Part shown: positions 46,900-58,700 of the stretch, in pieces
Position numbering within the stretch: the stretch's first letter is position 1
Layout of the letters: each line of letters begins with the position of its first letter
Assembly: GCA_944470555.2 (NCBI GenBank)
Contig: OX104134.1
Span: 112,958,701 to 113,022,700, forward strand
Reading direction: 5' to 3'
Length of the DNA: 64,000 bases
Source of the DNA: Heterobilharzia americana
Lineage: Eukaryota; Platyhelminthes; Trematoda; Strigeidida; Schistosomatidae
The notes under the pieces: model-generated
What the model was told of the DNA's origin: nothing
What the model saw: only the letters and a program-made list of their open reading frames with translations
The model's database searches: none
Program-made: the position numbers and the translations under genes

Positions 46900-48470
46900 A
46901 AAAATTACCAGGGCAGGTTTAAGGTAAGGACAGATTGTTTTTGGATACACAAAGGGGTTTCGAACTTTCGTACAGCTAAGGCTTCAATGAACCTAAGTAT
47001 AAGGTCTTGACGGCTCCTAAACAATGGTTTAAAGTCTGTTTTGAAGTCAATACTGTTTCCTGTTTACCTATCCAGGATAATATATGTCTTCCCCTGAATT
47101 TATCGGGTTAGTTGAATGTAGCTGTTTTTCTAGCCATTTAGGTACATTCTCTACAACCCTCGACTTCATAGTTCAACTACACCTCCCAACATATGTGTCA
47201 CCGCATACACATGTGAATTGGTATACACAGCGGGATGTGACGTAGTCACCAATGTAGTAATGAAGTTTATTTTAAAGCATAGGTTTCATTTTCTCTATGA
47301 AATTGAGCTTGGCTGCATAGTATGGATGTTTAATAACTGAATTAAGTCTTCTTCCTAAGATCATGCTGTTTGATTCCTTTTACACGGTAGCGTGATGCAA
47401 ACATCCTTTTTCGGGACAGAATACTGATAGGTTCGCACCGTTGAGACGTTTTTATGAAGATTCATGAAATTCAGAGGATATGTGTTCTCCATGAGTGTCT
47501 CTGTTGTGCAGATATGCTGGGTCTTTCTGAATAAGACATCCACTAAACCTCGTTTGTTCTGTTTTGGACGTAAACTATGAAAGTTGAGGTACTGTCGGGT
47601 CCAAGTAGGTTTTCTATGCACCGATCTTTTTATTAACTCATCTTCCCTTCTAGTTAATAACATGTCAAGAAAGGGTAGCTGATAATTATTTTCTGCTTCA
47701 TATGATAAACTAATGTGGCTTGTTATGGTGTTAAGTCGATCTGGAAGACTTTTCGCATCCCCATGTTTATTACATAAAACTGAGATATAATCAACGTATC
47801 TCATACACAGAGGGACCTAGCTGATTATATTCTCAGCCAAAAGTTCTACATGTGACATGTAAATATCAGCTAACATTCGTGCCTATGGCGGCACCATCAA
47901 CTTGTCGGAAATGTTCACTTTCGACAGTGACGTGAACCTTATCCGTGCACTGTAGTAAAAGCTCTCAAATATTTTGGAGAGATTGTGAATAAAGGAATAT
48001 TCAAGGATATGTATTCAAAAAGGATATCAACGGTTGTGGTTAAAGGTATGTTCGTGAAAAAAGAACTTACATCAGAAGAAAGCATTGTCTTATCTCTGAT
48101 ATTAATGTCATTTATGTAGTCAATAAATTCAAAAGTATCTTTTAATGCAAACTTACATAATTGATTTCTAACTGTACTTAGCATTTAGGCCAGCCATTCT
48201 GCCAATTTATGCGTTGGGGAGCGACACATTGATAGTATTGGATATAGTGGGATATTCGCTTTGTGTATCTTGGATAAACCATAAGTTTGGGTTTTCACAC
48301 CCTACGGCTTTTAACGAATGAAACTCATCTTTGCTCATGACATTCATGTTAATGAGTCTTATCAAACTTGCAGTCGCTTTTCTTTCTTTTTTATTATCCC
48401 TATATTTTCTAAATCTTGTATTATCTTAATTTATTTATCTTACCCCACCCTTTCGTCATTCTTCATATAA
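46900..48470 (-). mobile_element. Penelope-like element, decayed (copy 1)
   Basis: Minus-strand order: 'YGLSKIHKANIPLYPILSM' near 48270, 'SSDVSSFFTNIPL' near 48075, a 'QVDGAAMG'-like block near 47890, 'MRYVDYISVLC' at 47775-47804, 'NYQLPFLDMLLTR' near 47680, 'HRKPTWTRQYLNF' near 47600, and a decayed GIY-YIG-like end with 'THMLGG' near 47190. This is the RT plus GIY-YIG layout of Penelope-like retroelements. The catalytic YVDD reads YVDY at 47787-47798 (second Asp lost). Several stops and frameshifts are present. Confidence 0.75.
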
Positions 48471-48879
48471 AATGCCTTGACAAGTAAATGTGTGATCAGA
48501 TCGTCCGAAATGTTTTGCGCGAATACATCACATTTCCCAGATAACCTCCGTCTTTTTATTACATTATACAAAGTCCGTGTTATACCAGGTTTGTGTTCTA
48601 AATAAATAAATCAAAATAAGAAAATAACTTCAAACGTCTTATCCTGTGGGTAAATTCCCAACTTACGTTTCTGCACTATCATCTCACTAACCACTGAGAG
48701 TTGAGCCCGTGTCTTTGACCATTCTAAGTGCCCGCTGTTACCTTTTCCATCTCTGTAGCTTTCGTTCTCCATCAATGCTCATAGCTATTGTGTAAACTCT
48801 ATCAGTCCACATTAGAGATGTTTCTATTCCTTATTGTGCTGGAAACCTGCAAGTGTGAGTTACAGTGGAGGAAGCAAGA

Positions 48880-49450
48880 CGGTGGTCAGGGATCTGACTG
48901 TGTTTTGGTAGGAATGCCACACTTCAAGTGTTCCATCGCTCTGGAATGAAGTTATTGTTGCACTCATCCGTAAAAGAAGTCTACGTAACGTATGATAATC
49001 ACTGGGGTATCCGTCTCCTGCCAACAGCGTCTAAAGCGTTGACCACTATCGTGTCTCGTTAGCTGTGCTATGCAAGTGAGAAACTCCTTCACGAGGAGCA
49101 GACCAAGCTTCGCTCTGGACCTGAATGAGTCGATCACGTGTTTACAGTTCGTCAGATGCACGAACACCGTCACACAAACTGCAAGCCAGAGATCGTTGGA
49201 TTTCTCGATATTTCGGGCTGGCTTTGGTTTGTTTAACAGGACTATGCTTTGAAGTTGTCTGATAGGGAGAGGAGTCTCTGATAAGTTTGTTACCACGTTG
49301 AAGTCTCTACATAGATCGAGTCCATTGTTCAAAAACTATAAAAGGGTTTAGGCAGGGCTGCCTGGGTAGTACACTACTCAATAACTTTTCCATCGATGAC
49401 ATCTTCGAGACGGTATGTGGTGACCTTGGTGTAAACAATAAAATTTAGAC
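48880..49450 (+). mobile_element. LINE reverse transcriptase fragment
   Basis: In shifting plus-strand frames: 'DNHWGIRLLPTASKALTTIV' (48995-49055), 'LLHEEQTKLRSGPE' (49080-49125), 'VDHVFTVRQMHEHRHTNCKP' (49125-49190), 'IVGFLDISG' (49192-49220) and 'GFRQGCLGSTLLNNFSIDD' (49345-49400). These are RT blocks 1-4 in order. It is close to the LINE-X family in layout, though the sequence is a distinct subfamily. The YADD block is not found downstream. Confidence 0.65.
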
Positions 49451-52400
49451 CTTTAATAAAACAAGTGATGCATGATTCTACAGTAATATATTCAACCGGT
49501 ACATTTTTAGAGACTAGTGAAGTAAAGAATACGAAGTGACCACTCCAGAAGTAAATAAGCATTTAATGAAGTAATTTTTATGTTCAAGATTGCTAATAGT
49601 GTTAAAAATAGTGCCCAGTGTATATCATGGAAACCTTTCTTTTAGAATATGTCGTTCACCTTTATAAATACTCAAGTTTCTGCTCTATTTGTTTCACTTG
49701 TTCACGCTAGCTATTCCGTTAAGAGATAGTTAACTTTATAAACAGCCCGTATGCGAATAATATTTGAAAAACGCCTTATCGCCGCGCTTTTGTTTTATCT
49801 TATTCATTGAGAGAGTTATTAAATGCACACTTTTGGTTTGGTCTACAAATCTACATTTCATGCATGTGAACAGAAAGAACCTTATCAAAAAGGAATATGT
49901 AAAACATTAGATTATATAAAGCCGCGGGTATATACGTTACCAGTGTTGTTATTGATCAGTGTTTTGAAAAGTAACCTACACATATTTACACATTACATGT
50001 GTAATAAAATAACACATGGGAATGTTAAACTCTGAAGTGTCATAGAAATTTGTTCACTAATACAAAAATATCTGTTAACAATAGTTTACGGCCAATTTTA
50101 AAAACAGTAAAAAGCATAAGTCAAACTGCACGAGCACTACTGACTGGGTATGCAGTAAATGCGGCAGATCAGTCATAAATACAAAAAAATCCATGAGTTT
50201 TGCTAGTTACTTTGAGATCAGTGTTGATTAATGGCATCCCATACAAATCTCGTTTGAATAACATAACTCCTCAGAAAAAAGCCAGTGAAAAGGGTCGAGT
50301 CTAACTGATGAATTTACGCTGTTTTCTGATTCCCGTAGAAATGAATAGATACAAACTAAGTATAAATGTAAAATATTATTGAAAAGGATGGGCTAATACA
50401 GGCACCTAGTGATTAATGGCATGTAAAGTGGTTTGACACATCTTCGATGGTCAGCGATACAGGTTGTACACATTACTTTTGAATACCAACGTCGATGTGG
50501 ATCGTTCAGGCTTTTATTATTTTAGTTGTTTACTAAACCTCAAGGTCAGCTATTTGAATCAGCAGGAAGGATGTGAAATGAGAGAGAAAATGAGGAGGAA
50601 CAATAAACTGTTCGAAATTTCGGAGATCGCAGGGACTGTGAAGGATTTGAGGCAAACTGTCTAGTCTTCAATCTTTGACTGCTGATATCTCGAGCATCCC
50701 AGCTACACAAGCTCACACATTTTTGTATGCCTTAGAACAACAGCTAAAGAATTAATGCTTTGGTTTTATTTCTTGTTTTGTTTTCCTTTTTGTTTCTCTA
50801 AACTGAATTTCATTGGGGTATTGCACCTTGAGTCAATTTTGGCTTAGGTTACGTACACACCTCAGTCACTTTTCTGTTGGTGTGGATTTACACCATTATC
50901 GACTGAGTTACCTTTATTTCTCATCGTAGCACGAGTAAACTGTACCATTCTCAACGTTGCAATTCCGTCAAATATGAGAAACCCATTGAAAACAAATATG
51001 ACCGAAACTTTGAAACATCCACATGTAATCGACTTTCAACAACTACTTTTCAAAGTAGAACATAGCGAACGATAGATAACACGGTGTACTCTTTTTTGAT
51101 AGCTATTTATATATATTACTATATGCGACTACGGATTTTTAACAGGAAGAGAAACTGCCATTTACCTCTCTATATATAGTAATTATCTAATTAATATTTC
51201 TGTAAAGAATCTGTAAACAAATGGGCATAGAAATACTAAAGTAGTAGGAGAAACGTGTGTACATAATGTTATGTAAGTAAGGACTATACAAATTGATAGT
51301 ACTTTTCAATATTACATATCTATAAATTTAGGAAAACAATTTGAACTAATTGGCCATTAATCAGTAATAGACGATGAAAAAAATGAGAATAAGTAACGGC
51401 TAGAGCTGTTTCTCCGCAGAACATTTTAGTATACTCAACTCATTTACAACTGATCGAATTTCAGTCAAATGTAAACTGACGTTCAACATAGTAAATAAGC
51501 ATTTGAAGGCGTATTGTGAAATTGACTATGGGAAAGTTTACGGTCTTTACACTTATGCTACACTAGGTGGTAAGAATGAGGTTCTCACAAATTTTCCTTT
51601 TGCCCCCCATGAAATAAACAGTTTATTAGGTTGAATAATCTCATCAAATTTATTTTCATCCCTACAACTACACCTGGACTAAACCCTACAATAATGGGTT
51701 TCTAATTAAAACGGTGTGAACGAATCAATGTAGAAGTAAACTTGACAGTGGATTAATTTGAGACTGGAACTCTGAGATACTCAGCTTTCTTGGTTAAATA
51801 ACGAAGGCATCTGTGACTAAATTTGAACGGGAACATATAAACTCTAGAAAACTAGCAATCTGAATCATTTGAGATTTTTTAGCCAGAAACCCGAAACAAT
51901 TCGAACCAACAGTAAGTGATCGAACACAGTAGAATTGTCTCTTGAATATGGTCAATTCTTACTAATCCAGCTGGCATATTATGCTACGTGGAAACATATT
52001 ACCAAAACCAGTATTGTACTTTGATAATTTCAAAATAGGTGGGTGATGCTACGAATAGACATATGACTAAAATAGCCCTCTTACAAAAGAAACCTAACTA
52101 TAATACGACATCGTGTTTCTTTGATCTACTCCTGAAAATGCAGAATGACAGACTTCTAATTATGGTGATGAGTTCCAACTATATTTCGCGGATATTTTGA
52201 CAGTTTGTTTGTTTTCTATGAAATTTCATCGAAGATGATCATTTCGAGGTCAGTATTGCAAAACATTACTTAAAAAAACCTCTTGAGATTTACTTATAAT
52301 GCTCAAAATAGTTTCACGGATTAATCATAAAGACGAAGTCAACAGTTGACTTTCAACTGACTGACTGGTCTATGGCAAACCTGAAGAAGACCACTTTGAA

Positions 52401-52869
52401 CCAGATGAGTGAAACTATTCGCGTATATAAGAGATAAGTGGTGATGAAACAACGAATATTGGGGACAGGAAATTTTATAGATTGCCATTTCTGGTCGATT
52501 TTATGTCAGAATCCCAAAATAATTCTGAGTTTCATTTCTTTCATGAATCCGTGAGGAGGTCAGATGGTTATCTACAAGTGTCAATCTACAGAAAGATGAT
52601 ATAGACTGGGCAGCGTACAATATTTCAAGAGCTGAACACCGTCAAGCGGAAAGAGGAATTGGATTTATTCATTAACAAATAATGGAGAATATTTGTAGCT
52701 TACATGGATAGTCTAGGTTGCATTGTGTTCTCTTAGCTAAGTTGTTTAATCGTGAAGCTTCCATCGTCTTTCTAGACGACATCACCAGCACTAACTTCGG
52801 TATGAAGTGAGCTGTCAACATCTCTCCGTGAGTAATTTAGTAGCTTGCCCTGACGAAGTGGTCTGGGAT
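49451..52869. other. Long AT-rich stretch, no recognised gene
   Basis: No frame above about 70 codons, and no motif or shared repeat seen. It could be intronic or intergenic. Confidence 0.4.
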
Positions 52870-54610
52870 TGGTTGTTTCCTTCGATTGTTATGTCATTGA
52901 CTGTATAGATTTTCCTGTTGGTTGTTCCTCTGCTTGACCTCTAACCTTTCTGTCGTTTATCGTTTTTCTCATTAGTTGATAGGTTGGGTCTATGTCTATA
53001 CACCTGGTGATGCTGACTGACCTGAATGCCAAGCTTCTAGGAATTCTCTGATATTCTTTATATTTCATCTCTCTGTCCAAAATTCCTACATTGTGAAAAT
53101 TGAATTCATGTCCATAATTATCCACACGCATTGAAGTGAGTAACGAAATATAGTGACGTTTAATAGCCAATTGGTGTGCATATAGACGAAGGCGAAGAAG
53201 GTGACCACTTTGTCCAATGTAGTCTTGACTACAATTATTGCAGTTGACTTTGTCGATGAAATTCGGTTTGTCTTCTTTGGTTGTTGCATCTTTTGGTCTG
53301 CATAATAGGGTTTGGAGGGAATTTGTTGGTTTATGAGCCACACCAACTCCAAGTGGTTTCAGTAATCTTGTTGTGATTTCTGATATATTCTTTATGTATG
53401 GTAGGATGATGCATTTATTGATTTCTGTGGATGACTTTGTAGTTGATGATGTGCGGGATAGACATCTTCTGATAAAGTTTCGTGGGTAGCCATTCTTCTT
53501 TAGGACGGAAATCAAGTATTCTTCTTCGTTTCCTCATGAAGTTGTTGTACTGCAGTGTGTTCTCGCTCTTTTAAATAGAGTCTGCACGCACCTGATTTTG
53601 TGCATTGTTGGGTTGTTGCTACTGTAGTTGGGGAGTTGGTCAGTGTGTGTTGGCTTCCTGTACAATTGGGTTTCCAGCTTTCCGGCATTTGTCCTACTGA
53701 CTAAAACATCCAGGAATGGTAGTCGGTTGTTTGACTCCTTCTCAATTGCGAATATGATGTGATTGAAAACGTCGTTGATCGAGTTGTCAGTGTTTTCTAT
53801 ATCATCTTTTTTAATGATGACAAAAGTGTCGTCCGCACAGCGAATCCAAATTTTTGGTTTGATCACAGGTAGAATAATGGCTTCCAGTCTCTGGATCACT
53901 GCTTCTGCAATTAGTCCGGATATCGGTGATCCCATTGGAGTTCCTTTCATCTGTTTGCATATCTTTCCATTGAATTGAAAGTATGTTGTCACACAAAGGT
54001 TGATGAGTTCCATCAGACTTGAACATCTAAGTTTTGTGCGTTCTGAAAGGTTTGTGTCTTCATTGAGCAGGAGGGACATAGTTTCCTTGGTCATTTGGGG
54101 TTCGATGGATGTGTATAGTGCCGTAACACCGAAGGATATCATAAATTCGTCGTTTTCTAGGTTAGTGTTTTTGATCTTTTCTAAGAATTCCGTTGGTGAC
54201 TTGAAGAAATATCCACATGATTGAAGGAGGTGTTCCAATTTTCTCGAAAGTTTTTTTGATATGTTGTATGTTGGAGTTCCCGGAAGTGAGACTATTAGTC
54301 GTAGAGGGATATTGGGTTTGTGTAATTTTGGTCTGCCGTGGGACCGAGAACGGATAGGTCCATTCGATTTCATACGTCATTTGTCTAGCCTTGTTATTTC
54401 TTTTGCTTTGAAGAGTTTGTTCAAGGCTTTATTGATCTGGTTGTCGAACTTTCGGATAGGGTTGGTTTCATCATCATCAAGAATAAAGAAACTGCACAGC
54501 TGATGATGAATTCAATAGGCTTCGATGGATACGAATGCAGAGTTGATAAGCATCCACGTTTATTGACGACTTCAGGGTGGAGCAAAATATTGAGCAGATC
54601 CATACAGTTC
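52870..54610 (-). mobile_element. Penelope-like element, nearly intact RT and GIY-YIG (copy 2)
   Basis: One minus-strand frame runs from 54373 to 52889 and is broken only by a TGA at 53534-53536. N-terminal RT blocks: 'GRPKLHKPNIPLRLIVSL' (54330-54280), 'FMISFGVTALYTSI' (54155-54110), 'QMKGTPMGSPISGLIAE' (53960-53905). The catalytic block is 'RCADDTF' (CADD at 53828-53839), then 'LPFLDVLVS' and 'LYRKPTHTDQ'. After the stop come 'YIGQSGHLLRLRLYAHQ' (53215-53165) in a GIY-YIG endonuclease domain and 'DNYGHEFNF'. A further N-terminal piece at 54603-54421 is in another frame. Penelope-like elements carry their own RT and a GIY-YIG nuclease and occur in schistosomes. This copy is younger than the one at 47 kb. 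Confidence 0.85.
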
Positions 54611-54829
54611 CAAAGAACAGAAAGATAACACCAACATAAGACCTGGGATTACTGAGTAACCAACAGTCAGTGCTGACACGCCTTATATCAGTATATCAAG
54701 CGAAATTGCGTCAAGATGAAAGGCAAACAAATAAAAAAGTATGCAATCAAAAGTGATAAAAAGTCACAAAAACAGCAAGAAGGGACGAAATAAAACTGAA
54801 ATTTAGCACAACGATTAAGATGGAAGTGC

Positions 54830-56640
54830 GGATACATCTACGATACAGAGAACGATTCTAACCTGTGAAACCTTCACTCTCAAACCGCTTATTTCGGTTA
54901 CCACGAAGACCCGATATATGAAGTCTATATTGCCGTACGCCACTCAGACCGATAGCCGGATACTACATGAACTCATGCTACGTTTTAGTCTGACCATCTT
55001 TTAAATTTATTTATCCTAAGCTCGGTTCAATCAACATTGCTCTACAGGGCATATACTGACGAGGCATGTGCAACATGTCCCAGCCACCTCAGTCGATGAA
55101 TGTTTAGAACCTCATCAATTGATTTCGCAGTTCGATATAAAATTTTATCTCGGACTTCTATGTTACTTACGCAGTGAAACTATGACAAACGGCCTATGCG
55201 ACGAAGGTGACGGTGGTCAAATGCCTAAAGTCTTTTCATATCACCTACCTTTAATGGTCATGTTTCACAACCAAAGAGTAGGAAAGAGCGAATCACAGTG
55301 CAGGATCCTCGACCCTCAATAAAACACCTGATATCACGGAGGCCCGGCAGATGACAAAAGCCTATCACATCTATGAAGATATTTCGTCGGTCACTTATTC
55401 ACCAGGGCTAACTCCACTTCCCAGGTAAGTAAAGAGGTCAACGCGATAAGTCACTTCAATCCTGATTGCCAGACAATGTACCACTGGAAGCCAGCTATGG
55501 AAACATTACCTGCATTTGGGCGGTGAGAAACACGTCTCAAACATTCTCACATTGCCACTCAATATGTCTACAAAGTTCTGTAGCTTTCCAAGATCATCAC
55601 CAAACGGGAATACATTGTCAGCATACTCTACATCTATCAGGGATTCTCCTGTCAAAAGATCAATCAATCCCTCTAAAGTCAGACAACGACAGGGAGGCCT
55701 CAACAAGAACGTCTATGACAAAATTAATTAAGGATACACAGAATGTGCATTCTCGACGAAAATCATCCAACGCACACAACTCACATGATAGTTATAACAC
55801 GACCACCAGTGTCCGAGTACAGATTCTCCAACACAGTAATGTACTTTTCCGTCACTTATATCACCGGTGACGGTCCATCTGGTTCTACTGCACCTCCTCG
55901 TTTGACATTACAACTTTACCGACTTCTGAAAGTGTCAGGGGTCCTATCCCACAGTTATTTTCTAGATGCAACTGAATAGAGGGTAACGGAATAGTAGCTG
56001 GAGGCCAGTTGAACTATTCCTTGAAGTGTCCCACCTAACATTCCCGTAGTCTTCTTCAAGGGTGAGTCGTAAACTTATCATTCTCCGCTACAGTCTCACT
56101 AACTACTGACTTTTCTGCCCCAGTTAGGTTGATAAGTCTAAGCAGCTGTCTACTGTCACCTATTGCCCTTGCCTTTTCAATCTCGTTAGCGTTCACTGCT
56201 CACCACTGTTCGCGTTCATTGAGTAGACCCTTGGTCAGTCTACACTTGAGTTGCTCCCGCTCTTGATTGCGCTCAAAGACAACAGGAATGTGCTCGTACC
56301 CGTTCATAAGTTCAGAAAAGGTTGCTGCGATCCACTGGTCTATTGCAACCACTTCCTGAGAGTCAGCTACGGTTTTCAATCCTATTTTTTAACAGTATAC
56401 TGAAGGTGGCGCCAAGCTTATTCAATATAAGTGATGTTGTTCTGTTTCCATAACTGTCTACCCGATTTCTCGCGGAAAGCAGCCTTAGTGTACCTATAGT
56501 CGAGCAACATTTACAATGATCTTTTTGATGTAGTTTGCCTAGGTCCATTCAAGCACAGATATAAGCGTGTTCAAACCAGCGCGTCATCGCTATCCAAACA
56601 CATGCTGCAGGAGGAGCAGCAATCTTCCTCCAACCCTATC
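54830..56640 (-). mobile_element. LINE-X remnant spanning linker, RT palm and C-terminal end
   Basis: On the minus strand, the linker ('ARAIGDSRQLLRLINLTGAE', 56175-56110) is followed by 'FNWPPATIPLPS'-type sequence near 56000. The RT palm comes next ('LTGESLIDVEYADNVFPFGDD', 55655-55590, with YADD changed to YADN). The C-terminal end shows 'LRWLGHVAHAS' near 55070. The RT fingers between about 55980 and 55720 are missing or unreadable. This is the longest LINE-X copy in the window, but it is far from intact. Confidence 0.65.
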
Positions 56641-57779
56641 CAACGATAGGTGATGTCAATCTGTGTCCATCACTGAGTTGAGGTCAGTGGATACGATGTA
56701 AGACCGTCTCTCTTTACTTCTGAAGTCCATCCTGGTTAGAAATAGGTAGTTTTATGAGTAAAGTTGTAGTAGTTAAGGGGTATTATCCGGTATTCTGACT
56801 GAAATTCCGACAATGCCACCACTAAACTACAGACCACCTATCCGGTCAGTAGAAAAATCCTGAGTTTGATGAGAACGAGTTACAGTTCTGTTCCACATTA
56901 ATGTGTTTACCAACATTTTTTCTCCTGTGAAACTAGTTATATTAGCCGTTAAAAACCAATGAAATGAGCTTGGTAACGGTATGTACGTTTGTACAGTGGG
57001 CAATGGAGCCGCATCTATTGTACCAGGGCTACTGATATTATTTGGCTCCTTAGAACTCGCTATGTGGTGTGGCATTCAAACCCATGACGTACAGCTGGAA
57101 GACGAGTGCCTAGAACAGTAAGCCAAAAGTTCACGGGCAGAAAAATTGAGCACTTTTTAAACACCTTGCATGATATCCAAGGGGAGAACACATATCGGTC
57201 ACCATTTCGATTCTCGAACATCTAGTCAATTCTGGTAACCCAAACCCACCACAACTGCCTCCGAAATTGTCTACAAAGTTAAATCAAATGGTTTAAAAAA
57301 CAGTTATATGTTGCAACCTGTGCACGGAAGAAGCATAGAAAATCTATCAATTCAAGTTGAATCTATGTATAGAAGAAGTATGTTTAATCTTTTGTCTTGT
57401 CATGATCATAATTAAGCTTTGCTGTTCTAACTGATGATAACTAACAATTTAGTTACTATCAGTTCCATTTTGGCTTTTTTTTCTTTTTTGTAAGCTTATT
57501 CAAATTTGTTAACTATCTTACTTTAACATCTACAGACAATTTTCGCCTTTGTTATGATTGTGGGCAGTAAACTGTTCTCGGCATATTATTCAGTAAACAT
57601 TACTGTATCACTATGATCATCTAAAAAACAATATAATATGGAATTTTCACCTAGTCAAATTCTATATTTTTTACCACTCGAACCATCTTTTGCATTACTG
57701 TGCAATCCGTTCCATCTTTAGAAACCGAAATGAATACTATGTTGATGATGTAACGCTACCCTAGTATTTAGACGAAATC
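56641..57779. other. No recognised gene
   Basis: An 82-codon minus-strand frame at 56827-57075 has no motif I recognise. The rest is AT-rich. Confidence 0.3.
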
Positions 57780-57970
57780 GAGTCAAAATACACTCAGAAA
57801 CCTTGTGAACATTTGTGCAGTAGGCATTGAGCCACAACTGCTGTGTAAGCGATAGTGATGCCACGTGGTTGCCCAAACCTCGATAGGTGGAAAGGGGTTC
57901 GACCCAGCGACCCAGTGGTTGAAAGTCATCTCCTTAAACCAATGGGTCACAGCTCCTCTGGTAATCAGCA
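57780..57970 (-). mobile_element. tRNA-derived SINE (alpha-like)
   Basis: The reverse complement has box B 'gggtcgaacccc' near 57895-57906, then 'cgaggtttgggcaacc', 'ggcatcac', 'atgcctactgcac' and 'gtttctgagtgta'. That is the same order as in the plus-strand copy at 30361-30545. The box A end is decayed. Confidence 0.7.
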
Positions 57971-58687
57971 ATAGGGTATCACATGTCAGTAATAAATATA
58001 AATATGGTTGTACAGCTTTAGAAAATGACACCATCAAAAAAGAAATTCGCTTGCTGATTTGCCTTTTCTTCTCTTTGTGAACCAGAATTTTAGCCGATTT
58101 AACCCTTTCAGCAGCATACAGCCATTTTTACCGCATGTATCTACTCTTGTAAACAAAAGAATTATCGAAACGCACAGAAGTGATGCTGCTGGCTTTATTT
58201 TAGTTTTTTGAAGCTTTTAAAATTTGAGTTTAAGCAAAGTAAGAAGACGTTAACGTTTGATAAATATAGTCAAAGTTAAAAATCTAAACTTTCCTAAACA
58301 TAATGTAATTTATGTTCAGGTTAAATAAATAGAAAAATTGTTTAAACAGGTCTTGACCAAGTATGAATGATAGGAACAGTATTCCGAAAGGCGAACAGTG
58401 AACCCAATGTTCGGCATGTAAAATCTGCTCCACGGAAAAGCAAGTGGTAACAGAATCTCAAATACCAAGTGCTATAAAGGTGATTGTAGACTTATCATTA
58501 AGCCAACTACCAAACCACGTCTTTTTATGTTAATCAAATTCCACTAAGTTAGGAGTAGTGATTACTTAGTTATTTTTAGTCTACGCTGAACAGTTATTTA
58601 CACTAGATACTACGAGTTATCCAGCTGCATGTTAACCACATACATTACTATGTGATCGTAGCGAAGTTCAAGTAATTTTTCGCAGAT
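57971..58687. other. No recognised gene
   Basis: AT-rich sequence before the target-site duplication of SR2 copy 4. Nothing was recognised. Confidence 0.35.
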
Positions 58688-58700
58688 TAATTGTGACAAT
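58688..58700. repeat. Target-site duplication, 5' copy
   Basis: The 13 bases 'taattgtgacaat' recur exactly at 62005-62017 at the other end of SR2 copy 4. Confidence 0.85.
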
